Shown here in pieces: positions 44,223-53,322 of a DNA stretch of 64,000 nucleotides (position 1 is its first letter; each line of letters starts with the position of its first letter). A program made the position numbers and the translations under genes. This DNA comes from Starkeya sp. ORNL1 (lineage in GTDB: Bacteria; Pseudomonadota; Alphaproteobacteria; Rhizobiales; Xanthobacteraceae), in NCBI RefSeq assembly GCF_012971745.1, contig NZ_CP048834.1, positions 1,302,001-1,366,000 on the forward strand, read 5' to 3'. Under the pieces are notes generated by a model. The model saw only the letters and a program-made list of their open reading frames with translations, was not told the DNA's origin and searched no databases.

Positions 44223-45236
44223 TCAGGAGCCGGTCGCTTCGTTCCAGCGCTTGACGTAGGCGGGCAGCTTCCGCAGCACCTCGTTCCAGTCCGGCTGCCA
44301 CACGGTCACACCCTGCATGGCGTCATGCAGCCGGGTGAAGTTGGCGTCGGTCGGGGTGACGTCCTTGCGCGCCGGGATGCCGATGGCGATGGAAGAGACG
44401 GTCGCCTGCACATCCTTCGAAAGCAGGAAGTCGATCAGCTTCTTGCCGTTGTCGCCGTTCGGCGCGCCGGTCACCAGGCCGATATAGTAGGGCAGTGCGA
44501 AGGTCGAGCGGGTGCCATCCGTGCCGGCCGGCCAGAATACCTTGATGTTCGGGTTGTCGGCCATCTGCGACATGTTCATCTGCAGGTCGCCATTGGCGAC
44601 GAACAGCTCGCCCTTGTTGACGAGCGCGGTCAGCTTGCCGGTGGAGGCCGACGGGCCGACATTGTTGTGCTGCAGCTTCTTGAGGAAATCGAAGCCGGCC
44701 TCCTCGCTGCCGAAGGCGTGGATGACCTGCAGCATGACGGCGGTGCCGTCGCCGGCCTGGCCGGGGGTGGAATACTGGATCTTGCCCTTGAACTTCGGAT
44801 CGAGCAGATCCTTGTAGCTCGCCGGCGCCGCCGACAGCTTGGCGCTGTCATAGATGAAGTTCATGTAATTATTGACGAGCGGCTGGTACATCGGCGCGCC
44901 GCCATCGATCTGCGCTGCAGCTTCCGGCGTATAATTCTGCAACAGCCCGTCGGCGGCCGCGCGCTGCACGAAGGGCGGCAGCGTCACCAGCACGTCGGCC
45001 TGCGGGTTTGACTTCTCCTTGGCGATGCGTTCGACCACGCCGCCGGAGCCGCCCTCGATGTACTGGACCTTGATCCCGGTCGCCTTGGTGAAGGCGTCGA
45101 ACTGGGTCTCGTACCAGCTACCCTTGCCGTCATGGAGGCCGTCGGCCGAATAGATGGTCACGACGGAGCTGTCCGCATATGCCGGTACGGCAAGGCTGAC
45201 GACCAAAGCCGCGGCGGCGGCAAGAGCGCGCTTCAT
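44223..45236 (-). CDS. phnS: 2-aminoethylphosphonate ABC transporter substrate-binding protein PhnS
   Basis: A 337-residue periplasmic binding protein with a signal peptide cleaved near VPAYADSS. Stretches such as [37 protein letters not shown], then [41 protein letters not shown] and [13 protein letters not shown] match the Salmonella-type PhnS closely. It should bind 2-aminoethylphosphonate, a carbon-phosphorus compound usable as P, N or C source. It is the first gene of the phnSTUV operon. No phnW/phnX or other phosphonate-cleaving gene is in the window. Confidence 0.92.
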   Translation of the reverse strand: MKRALAAAAALVVSLAVPAYADSSVVTIYSADGLHDGKGSWYETQFDAFTKATGIKVQYIEGGSGGVVERIAKEKSNPQADVLVTLPPFVQRAAADGLLQNYTPEAAAQIDGGAPMYQPLVNNYMNFIYDSAKLSAAPASYKDLLDPKFKGKIQYSTPGQAGDGTAVMLQVIHAFGSEEAGFDFLKKLQHNNVGPSASTGKLTALVNKGELFVANGDLQMNMSQMADNPNIKVFWPAGTDGTRSTFALPYYIGLVTGAPNGDNGKKLIDFLLSKDVQATVSSIAIGIPARKDVTPTDANFTRLHDAMQGVTVWQPDWNEVLRKLPAYVKRWNEATGS

Positions 45237-45735
45237 GTCATTTCTCCTACATTCTGCAATGACTTAGGAACAGCTAGGAGAGTTGGACGACGCTCGCGTG
45301 ACAGCGCGGACGGCCGCGCCGCGGCCCATTTCACGGTGACTTTTGGGCAGTTCCTGTCGCTGACAAGGCGTCGTCGCGCTGCTGTGGCCCAAACGCGAAG
45401 CTCCATCGCGCAGAGGGTCAATCAGGCTACAACTTCACGTCGAGGATACCGCAAAGTTTCGCTTGGAGGGGTGTGAAGCCTAATCGATGCAGTCAATCAG
45501 GTCATTTACGAAGCACGAAGCGGGTACGCGCGCCTATGGCCAGTTTTACGAAAGATCACGACTTCGGCACTGATTTATACTTTCTATGACTTAGAGAGGT
45601 CGGAACGTCAGAGAACGCGCCGAGCAAAGAAAAATTTCAAACTCCGCCTGCCGTCGGATCGCGTCCACTGCGTCGCCCGCCGGGGAATCGCACTCGGCAA
45701 TGGCTTGGAACTGTTGCCGCAGCTATGCTCAGGTC
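45237..45735. other. Non-coding divergent region between phnS and an orphan gene
   Basis: About 500 bp with no credible gene. Base composition falls from the genome-typical high GC to about 50 percent in the second half, with runs such as AAAGAAAAATTTCAAA near 45627. The phnS promoter must lie at the low-coordinate end. I could not identify a convincing promoter or regulator site. Confidence 0.5.
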
Positions 45736-46041
45736 ATGACGACATACCCGAAGATACAGCTTTCCCGACTGCGTGATATCGGCTGGTCGCTTTGGGACCC
45801 GATCGGCTTGGCAACGATCAAGGACGCGTGGAAGGACAGTCCGCCTGCCGACGAATATGATAGTTATCTTCTACACGTCGCCAGTCTGTTTCGACAGAAG
45901 GCAAGTGAGGAAGAGTGCGTGCGCTACCTAGAGAACATCGAAGTTGATCATATGGGGTTAGAAAGCCGCCACGACACTCGGCTGCGCACGGAGCAAACCG
46001 TTCGCGCGATCGGCAAATATCTTGCGTCCCTGCCCGGTTGA
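45736..46041 (+). CDS. Hypothetical protein of 101 residues in a lower-GC patch
   Basis: Begins MTTYPKIQLSRLRDIGWSLW; the frame open to 45700 adds Cys-rich residues of no support. It contains WDPIGLATIKDAWKDSPPADEYDSYLLHVASLFRQK (residues about 20-55) and ends TVRAIGKYLASLPG. The IGWSLWDPIGL / ADEYDSYLLHV pattern recalls small uncharacterised cytoplasmic proteins scattered across proteobacteria. GC content is clearly lower than that of its neighbours, which suggests recent acquisition. No partner gene is adjacent; it converges on yhaN. Confidence 0.68.
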   Translation: MTTYPKIQLSRLRDIGWSLWDPIGLATIKDAWKDSPPADEYDSYLLHVASLFRQKASEEECVRYLENIEVDHMGLESRHDTRLRTEQTVRAIGKYLASLPG

Positions 46042-46118
46042 ACCGCTTGGGTTCAACAACACCGATCAATCCGAGCGACTAAGGAATCGACCTTTTTGTA
46101 TTCCTGTCATAGTTCGAT

Positions 46119-49100
46119 CTACAGCCGGATTACCCCTACTCCATCGCCCAAGGCCCGCGTGCCCCACTCCACCACATGCTCGTGGTGGGTGAAGACGATC
46201 ACCTGCGTCACCGCACCGAGTTCCGCCAGCAGGCGCAGCGCGGCTTCGGTGCGAGGCTCGTCGAAGGTCACGAACAGGTCGTCGGCGATGAAGGGCAAGG
46301 GGGTGGCGCGGCGGGCATGTTCCTCGATGGCTGCGATGCGCAATGCGAGGAACAGCTGGTCGGCGGTACCTTCCGACAGCGCCTCGACGCCGAGCAACTG
46401 GCCGTCCCGCAAGGCGGCCAGCCGCGGTGGGTCCTGGTCATAATCGATGCCGATGCCCTCCCAGCGCCCGCCGGTCAGCGCGGCGAAGGCGTGCGAGGCG
46501 CGCTCGACGATGGGGTTCTGGTGCTGCTGGCGGTAGCGCTCGATGGCGGCGCCGAGCAGCCGCGCTGCCACATGATCGCGGGTGAAGCGCTCTACCGCGC
46601 CGGCGATCTCGGCCAGCGCGTCCTGCTCGTCCTGCGCCGCGGCGGCCGCGCCCTCGCGCTGGTCCAGTGCCTTCAGCGCGGTCTGCGCCTTTGTATCGCG
46701 CTCCACCGCCAGATCGCGCGCCTGCCGTGCTGCGGCGTGGGCGGCGTCCGCCTCGGCGGCGAGACGGGCCAGCGCCTCGTCGTCCCGGTCCGCGATATCG
46801 GCGCGGATATCGGCCTCGCTGCGCGAGCCGCGCAGATCAGCCAGCCGTTCGCCAATCTCCTTGAGCCTGGCATCGATCGTCACCGCCTGCTCCAGCCGGT
46901 CGAGCAATGGCGGCAAGGGTTCGCGCGCAGCCGCCGGCAACGGCTCGACGAGAATGGCGAGCGCCGCCTCGCCGCGCTCCAGTGCCGCGCGCGCCTGCTC
47001 CAGCGCCGCGCGCCGGGTCTCCAGCGCCGTGGCGGCGGCATCGGCCCGTGAACGCGCCTGCCGGGCGGCGTCGAGCCGTGATCGCAGATGCCGCACCGCC
47101 TCGAAGGCGTCGCCCTCGGCGGCGAGCCCGGCGCGCTGCTGCGCGTCGCGGACCCGCGCGATGAAATTCGCCTCGTCGCGCTCGATGCCGGCGACGCGGT
47201 GCTCCGCGGTGCCGAGCTTCTCGTCGAAGGTGAGCGCCTCGCGCCAGAGGCCGAGCGCCGCCCGCGCCTCCTCGACCGGCGCCCCGGTGCGGATGGCGAG
47301 CAGCGGAAACACCGTGGCGGCTTCCTCGGCCACCGCGTGGCGCTCGCGGGCGATCTCGGCGCTGCGGTTGGCGAGATCGGCCTGCTGCTTGCCGAGTCCG
47401 CCAAGGTCGCGCTCGCGGTCTCGGGCCTGCTGGAAGCGCGCCTCGCGCTCACCCAGCGCATCGCGCAGTTCCGCCATGCGCATCGGCGCCTCGCCGGCCA
47501 CCGGCAGGCCGAGATCGGCGCGCAGCCGGGCATAATCCTCGCGCTCGCGGCGCGTCTCCTCGCGCTGGCCCGCAGCCTCGGCCGCCTCCTTGCGTGCCGT
47601 CTCGCGGGCGACGCGGATCGTCTCCGCCTCGCGCAACAAGGCGATGGCGCTCTCATCCGCCGGCGGCGCGAGGCGACTTGCCGCCCACAGCTCGCGCCAG
47701 GCCGCGCTGGAGCCTTCGTGCCGCGCGTCGGCTTCGGTGAGGCGTAGCTGTGCGGCGTCGATGCGGATCTTCAGCGTGGCAATGTCGCGCTCGGCGCTCG
47801 CGAGGTCGGCGAGGCGTTCGGTCTCGCGCAGGCGCTCATCGGCCAGCAGATCGGCGGCACCGAGGGCACGGTCGAGCCCCAAAGCGGCGGCGCGGTCGCC
47901 TTCCGCCGGGCCGCGCTCCAGCAGCACCAGCGGACGCACCGCGCCCCATAGCGCGTCGCGTTCGCGGCGGGCGGTCTCGATCGCCGCATCGGTCGGCGCC
48001 GGACGGCCGGCATTGATGGCGGCAAGCCGCGTCTCCAGCTGGGCGAGCTGTTCGACGAGGTCGGCATGCGCTTGCCCTTGACGCGTCACCGCTTCAGCGG
48101 TCTCCCGCGTGTGCCGCAGGCCGGCTTCCGCTGCGGCGAGCAGCGGAAGCGGCCGCACGGCGAGCGCATCAGCGTCGGCAATGCCGATGGCGAGGCGCGT
48201 GGCCCGCTCGGCGAGATCGGTGCGGCTCGCCGCCAGTCGGTGATCGAGACTGCGCAAGGCGCGCTCGCGCGCCTCGGCACCGTCCAGCGCGGCAAGCCGG
48301 CGCCGCAGCGAGGCCGGATCCTCGACCGGCGCGTCGGCGCCGCGCCCCTGCTCCAGCTCAGTGCGCCGCGCCGCCAGATTGCGCTCGGCGTCGGCAAGCG
48401 TTGCGCTGCGCACCTCGACCGCGGCAAGCCGGTCGACCAGGGCATCGGCGCGCGCCAGCAACGGCGCGCCGGGCAGGCGCTGGCGCAGCGTTTCCACATC
48501 GGCAAGGCCGAGGCCGGTAGCGATGCGCACCAGCGCGCCGCGCGCCTCGGTCGCCTCGTTACGGCGATTGGGCAGGCTGCGCAGCTCGGCCTGTACCGCG
48601 GCGCGCGCCTCGTCGGAGCTCTCGATCGCCTCAGCGAGGCCAAGGATTTCGTCATCGAGCGCGATGGCGTTGAGCGCTGCCTCGGCGGCGGCGTGTTCGC
48701 CGTCGGCCGTGGCGACAGCCGCCCTCGCCTTCTCGATCGCCGCCAGCAGGTCGCGCGCCCGGGCGACGAAGCCGGCCGGCATGGAGGGCACATCGCCCAG
48801 CGCCGCACGGGCAGCCAATTGGATATCGAGAGTGCGAAGCTCCCTCGCCGCCCGGCCGAGCGCACGGGCGCGGTCGGCGGCAAGACCGGCATCAGTCTCT
48901 GCGCCAACCGCGTGGCCGCGGGCCGCGGCCGCCGCCTCGGCTTCCTCGCGCAGGCGTCTTACTTCGGTGACGCGCACTTCCTGCTCGCTTACCAGGGCAT
49001 GAGCGGCCTTGCGCCTTTCCATCGCGACATAGAATTCGTGCGAGGCGGTGCGGCGGTCGGGATTGAAGGTCTTGGCCGCCCGTGCCTGGAAATCGTCGCG

Positions 49101-49583
49101 CAAGCGGGCCACCTGGCCGAGGCCGGGCGCCGCCGCCACCAGCGCCTCGGCGAGATCGCCGCCGCCGGCCAGCAGGCTGCGCCCGCCGGCGCGCAGGCGG
49201 GCCTGGTCGAGGCCGAAAATGTCGAGGAAGGCCCGCCGGTCATGCGCGCCGAGGAAGGGCGCGAGGCAGTCATCGTTCAGCGGCGCACCGGTCTCGAGAT
49301 CGACCAGCGTGGCGGTACGGCGCTTCAGCCGGGCGAAGGCGAGCCCGCGCCCGTCCACTGCCGCGATGCGCGCGGAAATACGCATATCCTTCGATGCATG
49401 CAGGAAATCGAAGCGGGATCGCAGCTCGATGCCGTACAGCGCATCGGTCACCGCCGCCAGCGCCGTGGTCTTGCCCGCCTCATTGGCACCCTGGACGATG
49501 GTAACGCGCGAGTTTGGGTCGAACTCCAGCACGCGGTCCGTGAAGCGGCCGTAACGGTCGAGGCCGAGGCTGTGGAACCTCAT
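46119..49583 (-). CDS. yhaN: YhaN-like AAA ATPase (Rad50/SbcC-type coiled-coil protein)
   Basis: A 1154-residue SMC-like ATPase. Walker A QGANEAGKTTALAAV is at residues 31-45, followed by ALYGIELRSRFDFLHASKDMRI. A very long Ala/Arg/Glu-rich coiled coil spans about 170-1040. The C-terminal head carries the ABC signature ALSEGTADQLFLALRIAAIEE and Walker B LPFIADDLFVTFDEPRTE. I find no CxxC zinc hook in the coil, unlike Rad50 and SbcC. It overlaps the yhaO gene by 4 bases (ATGA), so nuclease and ATPase are made together. It probably processes DNA ends. Confidence 0.9.
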   Translation of the reverse strand: MRFHSLGLDRYGRFTDRVLEFDPNSRVTIVQGANEAGKTTALAAVTDALYGIELRSRFDFLHASKDMRISARIAAVDGRGLAFARLKRRTATLVDLETGAPLNDDCLAPFLGAHDRRAFLDIFGLDQARLRAGGRSLLAGGGDLAEALVAAAPGLGQVARLRDDFQARAAKTFNPDRRTASHEFYVAMERRKAAHALVSEQEVRVTEVRRLREEAEAAAAARGHAVGAETDAGLAADRARALGRAARELRTLDIQLAARAALGDVPSMPAGFVARARDLLAAIEKARAAVATADGEHAAAEAALNAIALDDEILGLAEAIESSDEARAAVQAELRSLPNRRNEATEARGALVRIATGLGLADVETLRQRLPGAPLLARADALVDRLAAVEVRSATLADAERNLAARRTELEQGRGADAPVEDPASLRRRLAALDGAEARERALRSLDHRLAASRTDLAERATRLAIGIADADALAVRPLPLLAAAEAGLRHTRETAEAVTRQGQAHADLVEQLAQLETRLAAINAGRPAPTDAAIETARRERDALWGAVRPLVLLERGPAEGDRAAALGLDRALGAADLLADERLRETERLADLASAERDIATLKIRIDAAQLRLTEADARHEGSSAAWRELWAASRLAPPADESAIALLREAETIRVARETARKEAAEAAGQREETRREREDYARLRADLGLPVAGEAPMRMAELRDALGEREARFQQARDRERDLGGLGKQQADLANRSAEIARERHAVAEEAATVFPLLAIRTGAPVEEARAALGLWREALTFDEKLGTAEHRVAGIERDEANFIARVRDAQQRAGLAAEGDAFEAVRHLRSRLDAARQARSRADAAATALETRRAALEQARAALERGEAALAILVEPLPAAAREPLPPLLDRLEQAVTIDARLKEIGERLADLRGSRSEADIRADIADRDDEALARLAAEADAAHAAARQARDLAVERDTKAQTALKALDQREGAAAAAQDEQDALAEIAGAVERFTRDHVAARLLGAAIERYRQQHQNPIVERASHAFAALTGGRWEGIGIDYDQDPPRLAALRDGQLLGVEALSEGTADQLFLALRIAAIEEHARRATPLPFIADDLFVTFDEPRTEAALRLLAELGAVTQVIVFTHHEHVVEWGTRALGDGVGVIRL

Positions 49584-50842
49584 GGCTGAGGCTCGCCGGG
49601 TTCGGTCGCAATGCCGCCGAGCGCGGCCAGTACCGCCTGCTGCGCGGAAGCAATTGCAGCTACCGCCACCTGCCCGATATCGGCGGTGTCGTCGCCGAGC
49701 AGCTTCAGGGCATCCGCCGGGGCCTTGCCGCGGATCTCGGCCAGCGTGCCGGCGATGTCGTCCCGGAAGCCAGGCTCGGCGGCAATGGCGGCGAGGATCT
49801 CGTCGAAGCCGATGGCGGCGGACAAGGCAAAGCCGCGCGGGCCGGTCGTGGCGTTGCGCAGCTTCTCGATCAGCACGTCGTCGCCGACCTCGGCGGCAAT
49901 GGCCTGCGCGTCCTCGGCCACCTGCCCGGCATTGGCGGAGAGATGGCCGTGGAGCACGGTCTCGCCATGCAGCGTCAGGCGCAGCGCCAGCGGACGGTCG
50001 GCGGCCTCGCGGGCGGCCCTGATGGCATCGCGCACCCGCTCCTCGAGCGCGGCCCTGGCCTCGATGCCGGAGAGATCAAGCATGACATGCTCGAAGCGCG
50101 CGGCGTCGAGCGTCAGCGCCTCCAATCCGGCGATGCGCCCGTCGGTGACGGTGACCAGCGTGGCGCCCTTCGGGCCGGTCTCGCGGGCGTGGCGGCCCTG
50201 GAGATTGCCGGGGAATACGATGGTGCTCCGCCCCGGCACCACCTCGCGCTGGTGGATATGGCCGAGCGCCCAATAATCATAGCCGGCCCGCTCCAGATCC
50301 TCGACCGAGCACGGCGCATAGACATCGTGGCCGTCGCGACCGGTGAGCGAGGTGTGCAGGAGGCCGATATTGAAATAGCCGGGCGTTGCCGGCGGATATT
50401 CGAGCGCGACATTGTCAGCGACGTGCCGGTTGGCGAAACCGCGCCCGTGCAGTGTCACGCGCAATTCCTCGATCGCGACCGATTCCACCGCGCGCACCGA
50501 AAAGCTGCGCACATTGGTCGGCAGCGGCAGGCTCTTGCTGACGACGGATTCGGCGTCGTGATTGCCGCGAATGGTGAAGACCGGGATGTCGGCGCGTGCC
50601 AGCCGCCCCATCTGCCGCACGAAGAACTGCCCGGTGGCGTAGTCGCGCCAGTCGCCATCATAGATGTCGCCGGCGATGATCAGGAACGCCACCTGCTCGC
50701 TGATCGCCACCGAGACCAGATTCTCCAGCGCCCGGCGCGAGGCCTCGACGAAAGCGCCGGCGATCGCGCCGCGCCGGGCGAGACCGCGCAGCGGGCTGTC
50801 GAGATGCAGGTCGGCGGCATGGAGGAATTTGAAGGAGGACAT
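49580..50842 (-). CDS. yhaO: YhaO-like DNA repair exonuclease (calcineurin-type metallophosphoesterase)
   Basis: A 420-residue Mre11/SbcD-type nuclease. All phosphoesterase motifs are visible: HAADLHLDSPL, IAGDIYDGDW, IRGNHDAES and LGHIHQREV, with an extra histidine in the INIGLLHTSL-like segment (FNIGLLHTSLTG). The C-terminal 150 residues are the capping region that contacts the ATPase. It is located directly upstream of yhaN on the same strand. Together they form a two-gene repair module equivalent in plan to SbcCD. Confidence 0.92.
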   Translation of the reverse strand: MSSFKFLHAADLHLDSPLRGLARRGAIAGAFVEASRRALENLVSVAISEQVAFLIIAGDIYDGDWRDYATGQFFVRQMGRLARADIPVFTIRGNHDAESVVSKSLPLPTNVRSFSVRAVESVAIEELRVTLHGRGFANRHVADNVALEYPPATPGYFNIGLLHTSLTGRDGHDVYAPCSVEDLERAGYDYWALGHIHQREVVPGRSTIVFPGNLQGRHARETGPKGATLVTVTDGRIAGLEALTLDAARFEHVMLDLSGIEARAALEERVRDAIRAAREAADRPLALRLTLHGETVLHGHLSANAGQVAEDAQAIAAEVGDDVLIEKLRNATTGPRGFALSAAIGFDEILAAIAAEPGFRDDIAGTLAEIRGKAPADALKLLGDDTADIGQVAVAAIASAQQAVLAALGGIATEPGEPQP

Positions 50843-50994
50843 GAGCGGAGCGGTTAGGTCTGGTCGGCGGCGTGCGCCAGTTCAAGGCGCCGATCCGCGG
50901 AACGGAATCGGCAAGCGGATATTTGCGCCTTCCGACCAGAACACAATGCGCTCGTCTTCGATATCCCGCCGCGACGGTCAGCGAACAGGGAGTC

Positions 50995-51636
50995 TCATCC
51001 CACCCACGCCGAGCCGCGGATGACGCTGCAGAAATTGCCGCGCTGGAAGGCTGGATCCTTGTCGGCCAGAACGTCCGCCTTCACGTTGCCGAAGGTGGTC
51101 TCCGGCTTGTGCTTTATGCCCTCATAGAAGCTCTGGATGATGTCCTCCTTGAAGTGTGGCGTGCGGGGATGGGCGTGAACCACGGCTTCGCGCTCGGCAT
51201 CGCTGTATTCGCGATAGGTGAGACCGAGCACATCCATCTCGACGCCCGCGGTGACCAGCGCCACCACCGGGTGCATGTGCTGGGGGATGCCGGGCGTGGT
51301 GTGCAGGGCGATCGCGGTCCACACCGTGTCGATGTCGGCCTGGGCGATGCCGTGGCTGCGCAGGAAATCCCGCGCGGCATTGGCGCCATCGACCTCGAAG
51401 CGCTCGTGCGGGCTGCTGTGCTGGTGCGTCAGCCCCATGTCGTGGAACATGGCGCCGGTATAGAGCAGCTCGGCATCGAACTTCAGGCCGCGGCGCAGCC
51501 CGGCCAGCGCGCCAAAATAATAGACCCGGCTGGAGTGGTGGAACAGCAGCGCGGGTTCGGTGTCGCGCACCAACTCTGTGACCGCCCGCGCCAGCCTGCT
51601 GTCGGGAATGCTGATGCCGCCTATGCTCGTGGACAT
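50995..51636 (-). CDS. HD-domain hydrolase, cyanamide-hydratase-like
   Basis: A 213-residue protein with an HD metal site: LFHHSSRVYYFGALAG gives the first histidine and YTGAMFHDMGLTHQH gives the His-Asp pair. Further histidines occur in IALHTTPGIPQH. The fold and the LLFHHSSRVY opening match HD proteins similar to fungal cyanamide hydratase Ddi2/3. The physiological substrate is unknown. It stands between yhaO and frc with its own upstream region. Confidence 0.85.
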   Translation of the reverse strand: MSTSIGGISIPDSRLARAVTELVRDTEPALLFHHSSRVYYFGALAGLRRGLKFDAELLYTGAMFHDMGLTHQHSSPHERFEVDGANAARDFLRSHGIAQADIDTVWTAIALHTTPGIPQHMHPVVALVTAGVEMDVLGLTYREYSDAEREAVVHAHPRTPHFKEDIIQSFYEGIKHKPETTFGNVKADVLADKDPAFQRGNFCSVIRGSAWVG

Positions 51637-51789
51637 GGATGTTCTCCTTCATCTGAGGTGAACGGAGTTTCTGCCGATCCACGATCGCGCTCAATGAAAG
51701 CAACGCGTCGGTATCCGCCAATACTGCGTCGATTACGGACATATCGATCACAAGAAAAACGGCGCCAAAACTGGCGCCGCTAATAATCC

Positions 51790-51900
51790 ACCTCATCCTG
51801 AGGTGCCGTCGCAGATGGCCTCGAAGGATGCCCACGCAGATGACCGCTCCTCTGCTTCAGCACCCTTCGAGGCTCGCTACGCTCGCACCTCAGGATGAGG
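51790..51900. repeat. Palindromic intergenic repeat, family A, copy 5
   Basis: Half-unit ACCTCATCCTGAGGTG...CCTCGAAGGATG is followed by CACCCTTCGAGG...CACCTCAGGATGAGGT, the same head-to-head order as copy 3. Tips are GCCGTC-GCA-GATGGC-like and GCTCGC-TAC-GCTCGC-like. It lies just downstream of frc. Confidence 0.83.
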
Positions 51901-51918
51901 TTCAATGGAAGGAAGACC

Positions 51919-53169
51919 TCACACCGCATTCTCGTCGTGCAGTTCGGCGATTTCCTGCTGGTTATAGCCGAGACCGGTCAGGATCTCGTTGGTGTGCTGG
52001 CCGAGCAGCGGCGACGCGGTCACCTCCACATCGAGGTCCGAGAACTTGATCGGGCTGCCGACCGTCAGATAGGTGCCGAGCGTCGGGTGGGCGACCTCGA
52101 CGATGGTGCCGCTCTTGCGCAACGAGGGATCGTTGGCGATCTCCTTCATCGACAGCACCGGTGCACAGGGGATGTCGAATGTGCGCAATATGTCGATGGC
52201 CTCGAACTTGGTCTTGTCGGCCAGCCATTCCTCGATCACCGCGAAGATGTCGAAGATCTTGTCTTGGCGGGCGATCGGCGTGCTGTAGGCCGGATCCTCG
52301 ATCCACTCCTCGCGGCCCAACGCCTTGCAGACATTCGGCCAGGCCTGGCTCTGGATGGTGAAGTAGATATAGGCGTTGGGATCGGTCTCCCAGCCCTTGC
52401 ACTTCAGCACCCAGCCGGGCTGGCCGCCGCCGCCGGCATTGCCGCCGCGCGGCACCACATCGCCGAACTCGCCATGGGGATATTGCGGGTACTCCTCAAG
52501 ATAGCCGACCGCCTCCAGGCGCTGCTGGTCGCGCAGCTTCACCCGGCAGAGGTTCAGCACGGAGTCCTGCATCGAGACCCCCACCTTCTGCCCCTTGCCG
52601 GTCTTGTCGCGCTGGTGGAGCGCCGTGAGGATGCCGATGGCGAGGTGCATGCCGGTGTTGCTGTCGCCCAGCGCCGCGCCGCTCACCGTCGGCGGGCCGT
52701 CCCAGAAGCCGGTGGTCGAGGCCGCACCGCCCGCGCATTGCGCGACGTTCTCATAGACCTTCAGGTCCTCGTAATGATGGCCGTCGGAGAAGCCCTTCAC
52801 CGAGGCGACAATCATGCCGGGGTTGAGCTCGCTTATGTGCTCCCAGGTGAAACCCATGCGATCGAGCGCGCCGGGGGCGAAATTCTCCACCAGCACATCT
52901 GACTCGCGGATCAGCCGCTCAAGCACCTCTTTGCCCTTGGCGGTCTTGGTGTCGAGCGTGAGCGACTTCTTGTTGGAATTCAGCATGGTGAAATAGAGCG
53001 CGTCGACATCCTTCACATGGCGCAGCTGCGTACGGGTGACATCACCGGCGCCAGGACGCTCGACCTTCACCACATCGGCGCCGAACCAGGCGAGCATCTG
53101 CGTGCAGGCCGGTCCGGCCTGGACATGGGTGAAGTCGATGATCTTGATGCCTTCGAGCGGCTTGGTCAT
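51919..53169 (-). CDS. frc: Formyl-CoA:oxalate CoA-transferase
   Basis: Moves CoA from formyl-CoA to oxalate. The 416-residue class III CoA-transferase has [25 protein letters not shown], the catalytic aspartate in [16 protein letters not shown] and the glycine-rich loop [13 protein letters not shown] that closes over the active site. These features separate Frc from other CaiB-like transferases. Its usual partner, oxalyl-CoA decarboxylase (oxc), is not in the window, so the pathway would need genes elsewhere. The gene faces a GlxA-type regulator on the same strand upstream. Confidence 0.92.
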   Translation of the reverse strand: MTKPLEGIKIIDFTHVQAGPACTQMLAWFGADVVKVERPGAGDVTRTQLRHVKDVDALYFTMLNSNKKSLTLDTKTAKGKEVLERLIRESDVLVENFAPGALDRMGFTWEHISELNPGMIVASVKGFSDGHHYEDLKVYENVAQCAGGAASTTGFWDGPPTVSGAALGDSNTGMHLAIGILTALHQRDKTGKGQKVGVSMQDSVLNLCRVKLRDQQRLEAVGYLEEYPQYPHGEFGDVVPRGGNAGGGGQPGWVLKCKGWETDPNAYIYFTIQSQAWPNVCKALGREEWIEDPAYSTPIARQDKIFDIFAVIEEWLADKTKFEAIDILRTFDIPCAPVLSMKEIANDPSLRKSGTIVEVAHPTLGTYLTVGSPIKFSDLDVEVTASPLLGQHTNEILTGLGYNQQEIAELHDENAV

Positions 53170-53322
53170 GGCGTGGCTCCTTGGGATGATTTGGGCTCCT
53201 CAACGAGAAGCGGTCGGTCCCAAAATGCGGAGCGTCAGCGCGCGCGCAAGCCGCTGACCAGCCTGGTATTATAGTTTGGCAGCAATGGCTTGCGATTTGG
53301 CAGGATCCGACGGACCGCTCGC

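Noticed and set aside
45287..45304. A possible PhoB box upstream of phnS (CTGTCAC then four bases then GCGTCGT on the minus strand)
   Set aside because: The first half matches 6 of 7 bases, but the second only 4 of 7, which is too weak to claim phosphate control.
48066..49589. A 507-codon plus-strand frame opposite yhaN
   Set aside because: Antisense shadow of a long Ala/Arg/Glu coiled coil; the plus-strand product has no recognisable motif, while the minus strand has Walker A and the ABC signature.
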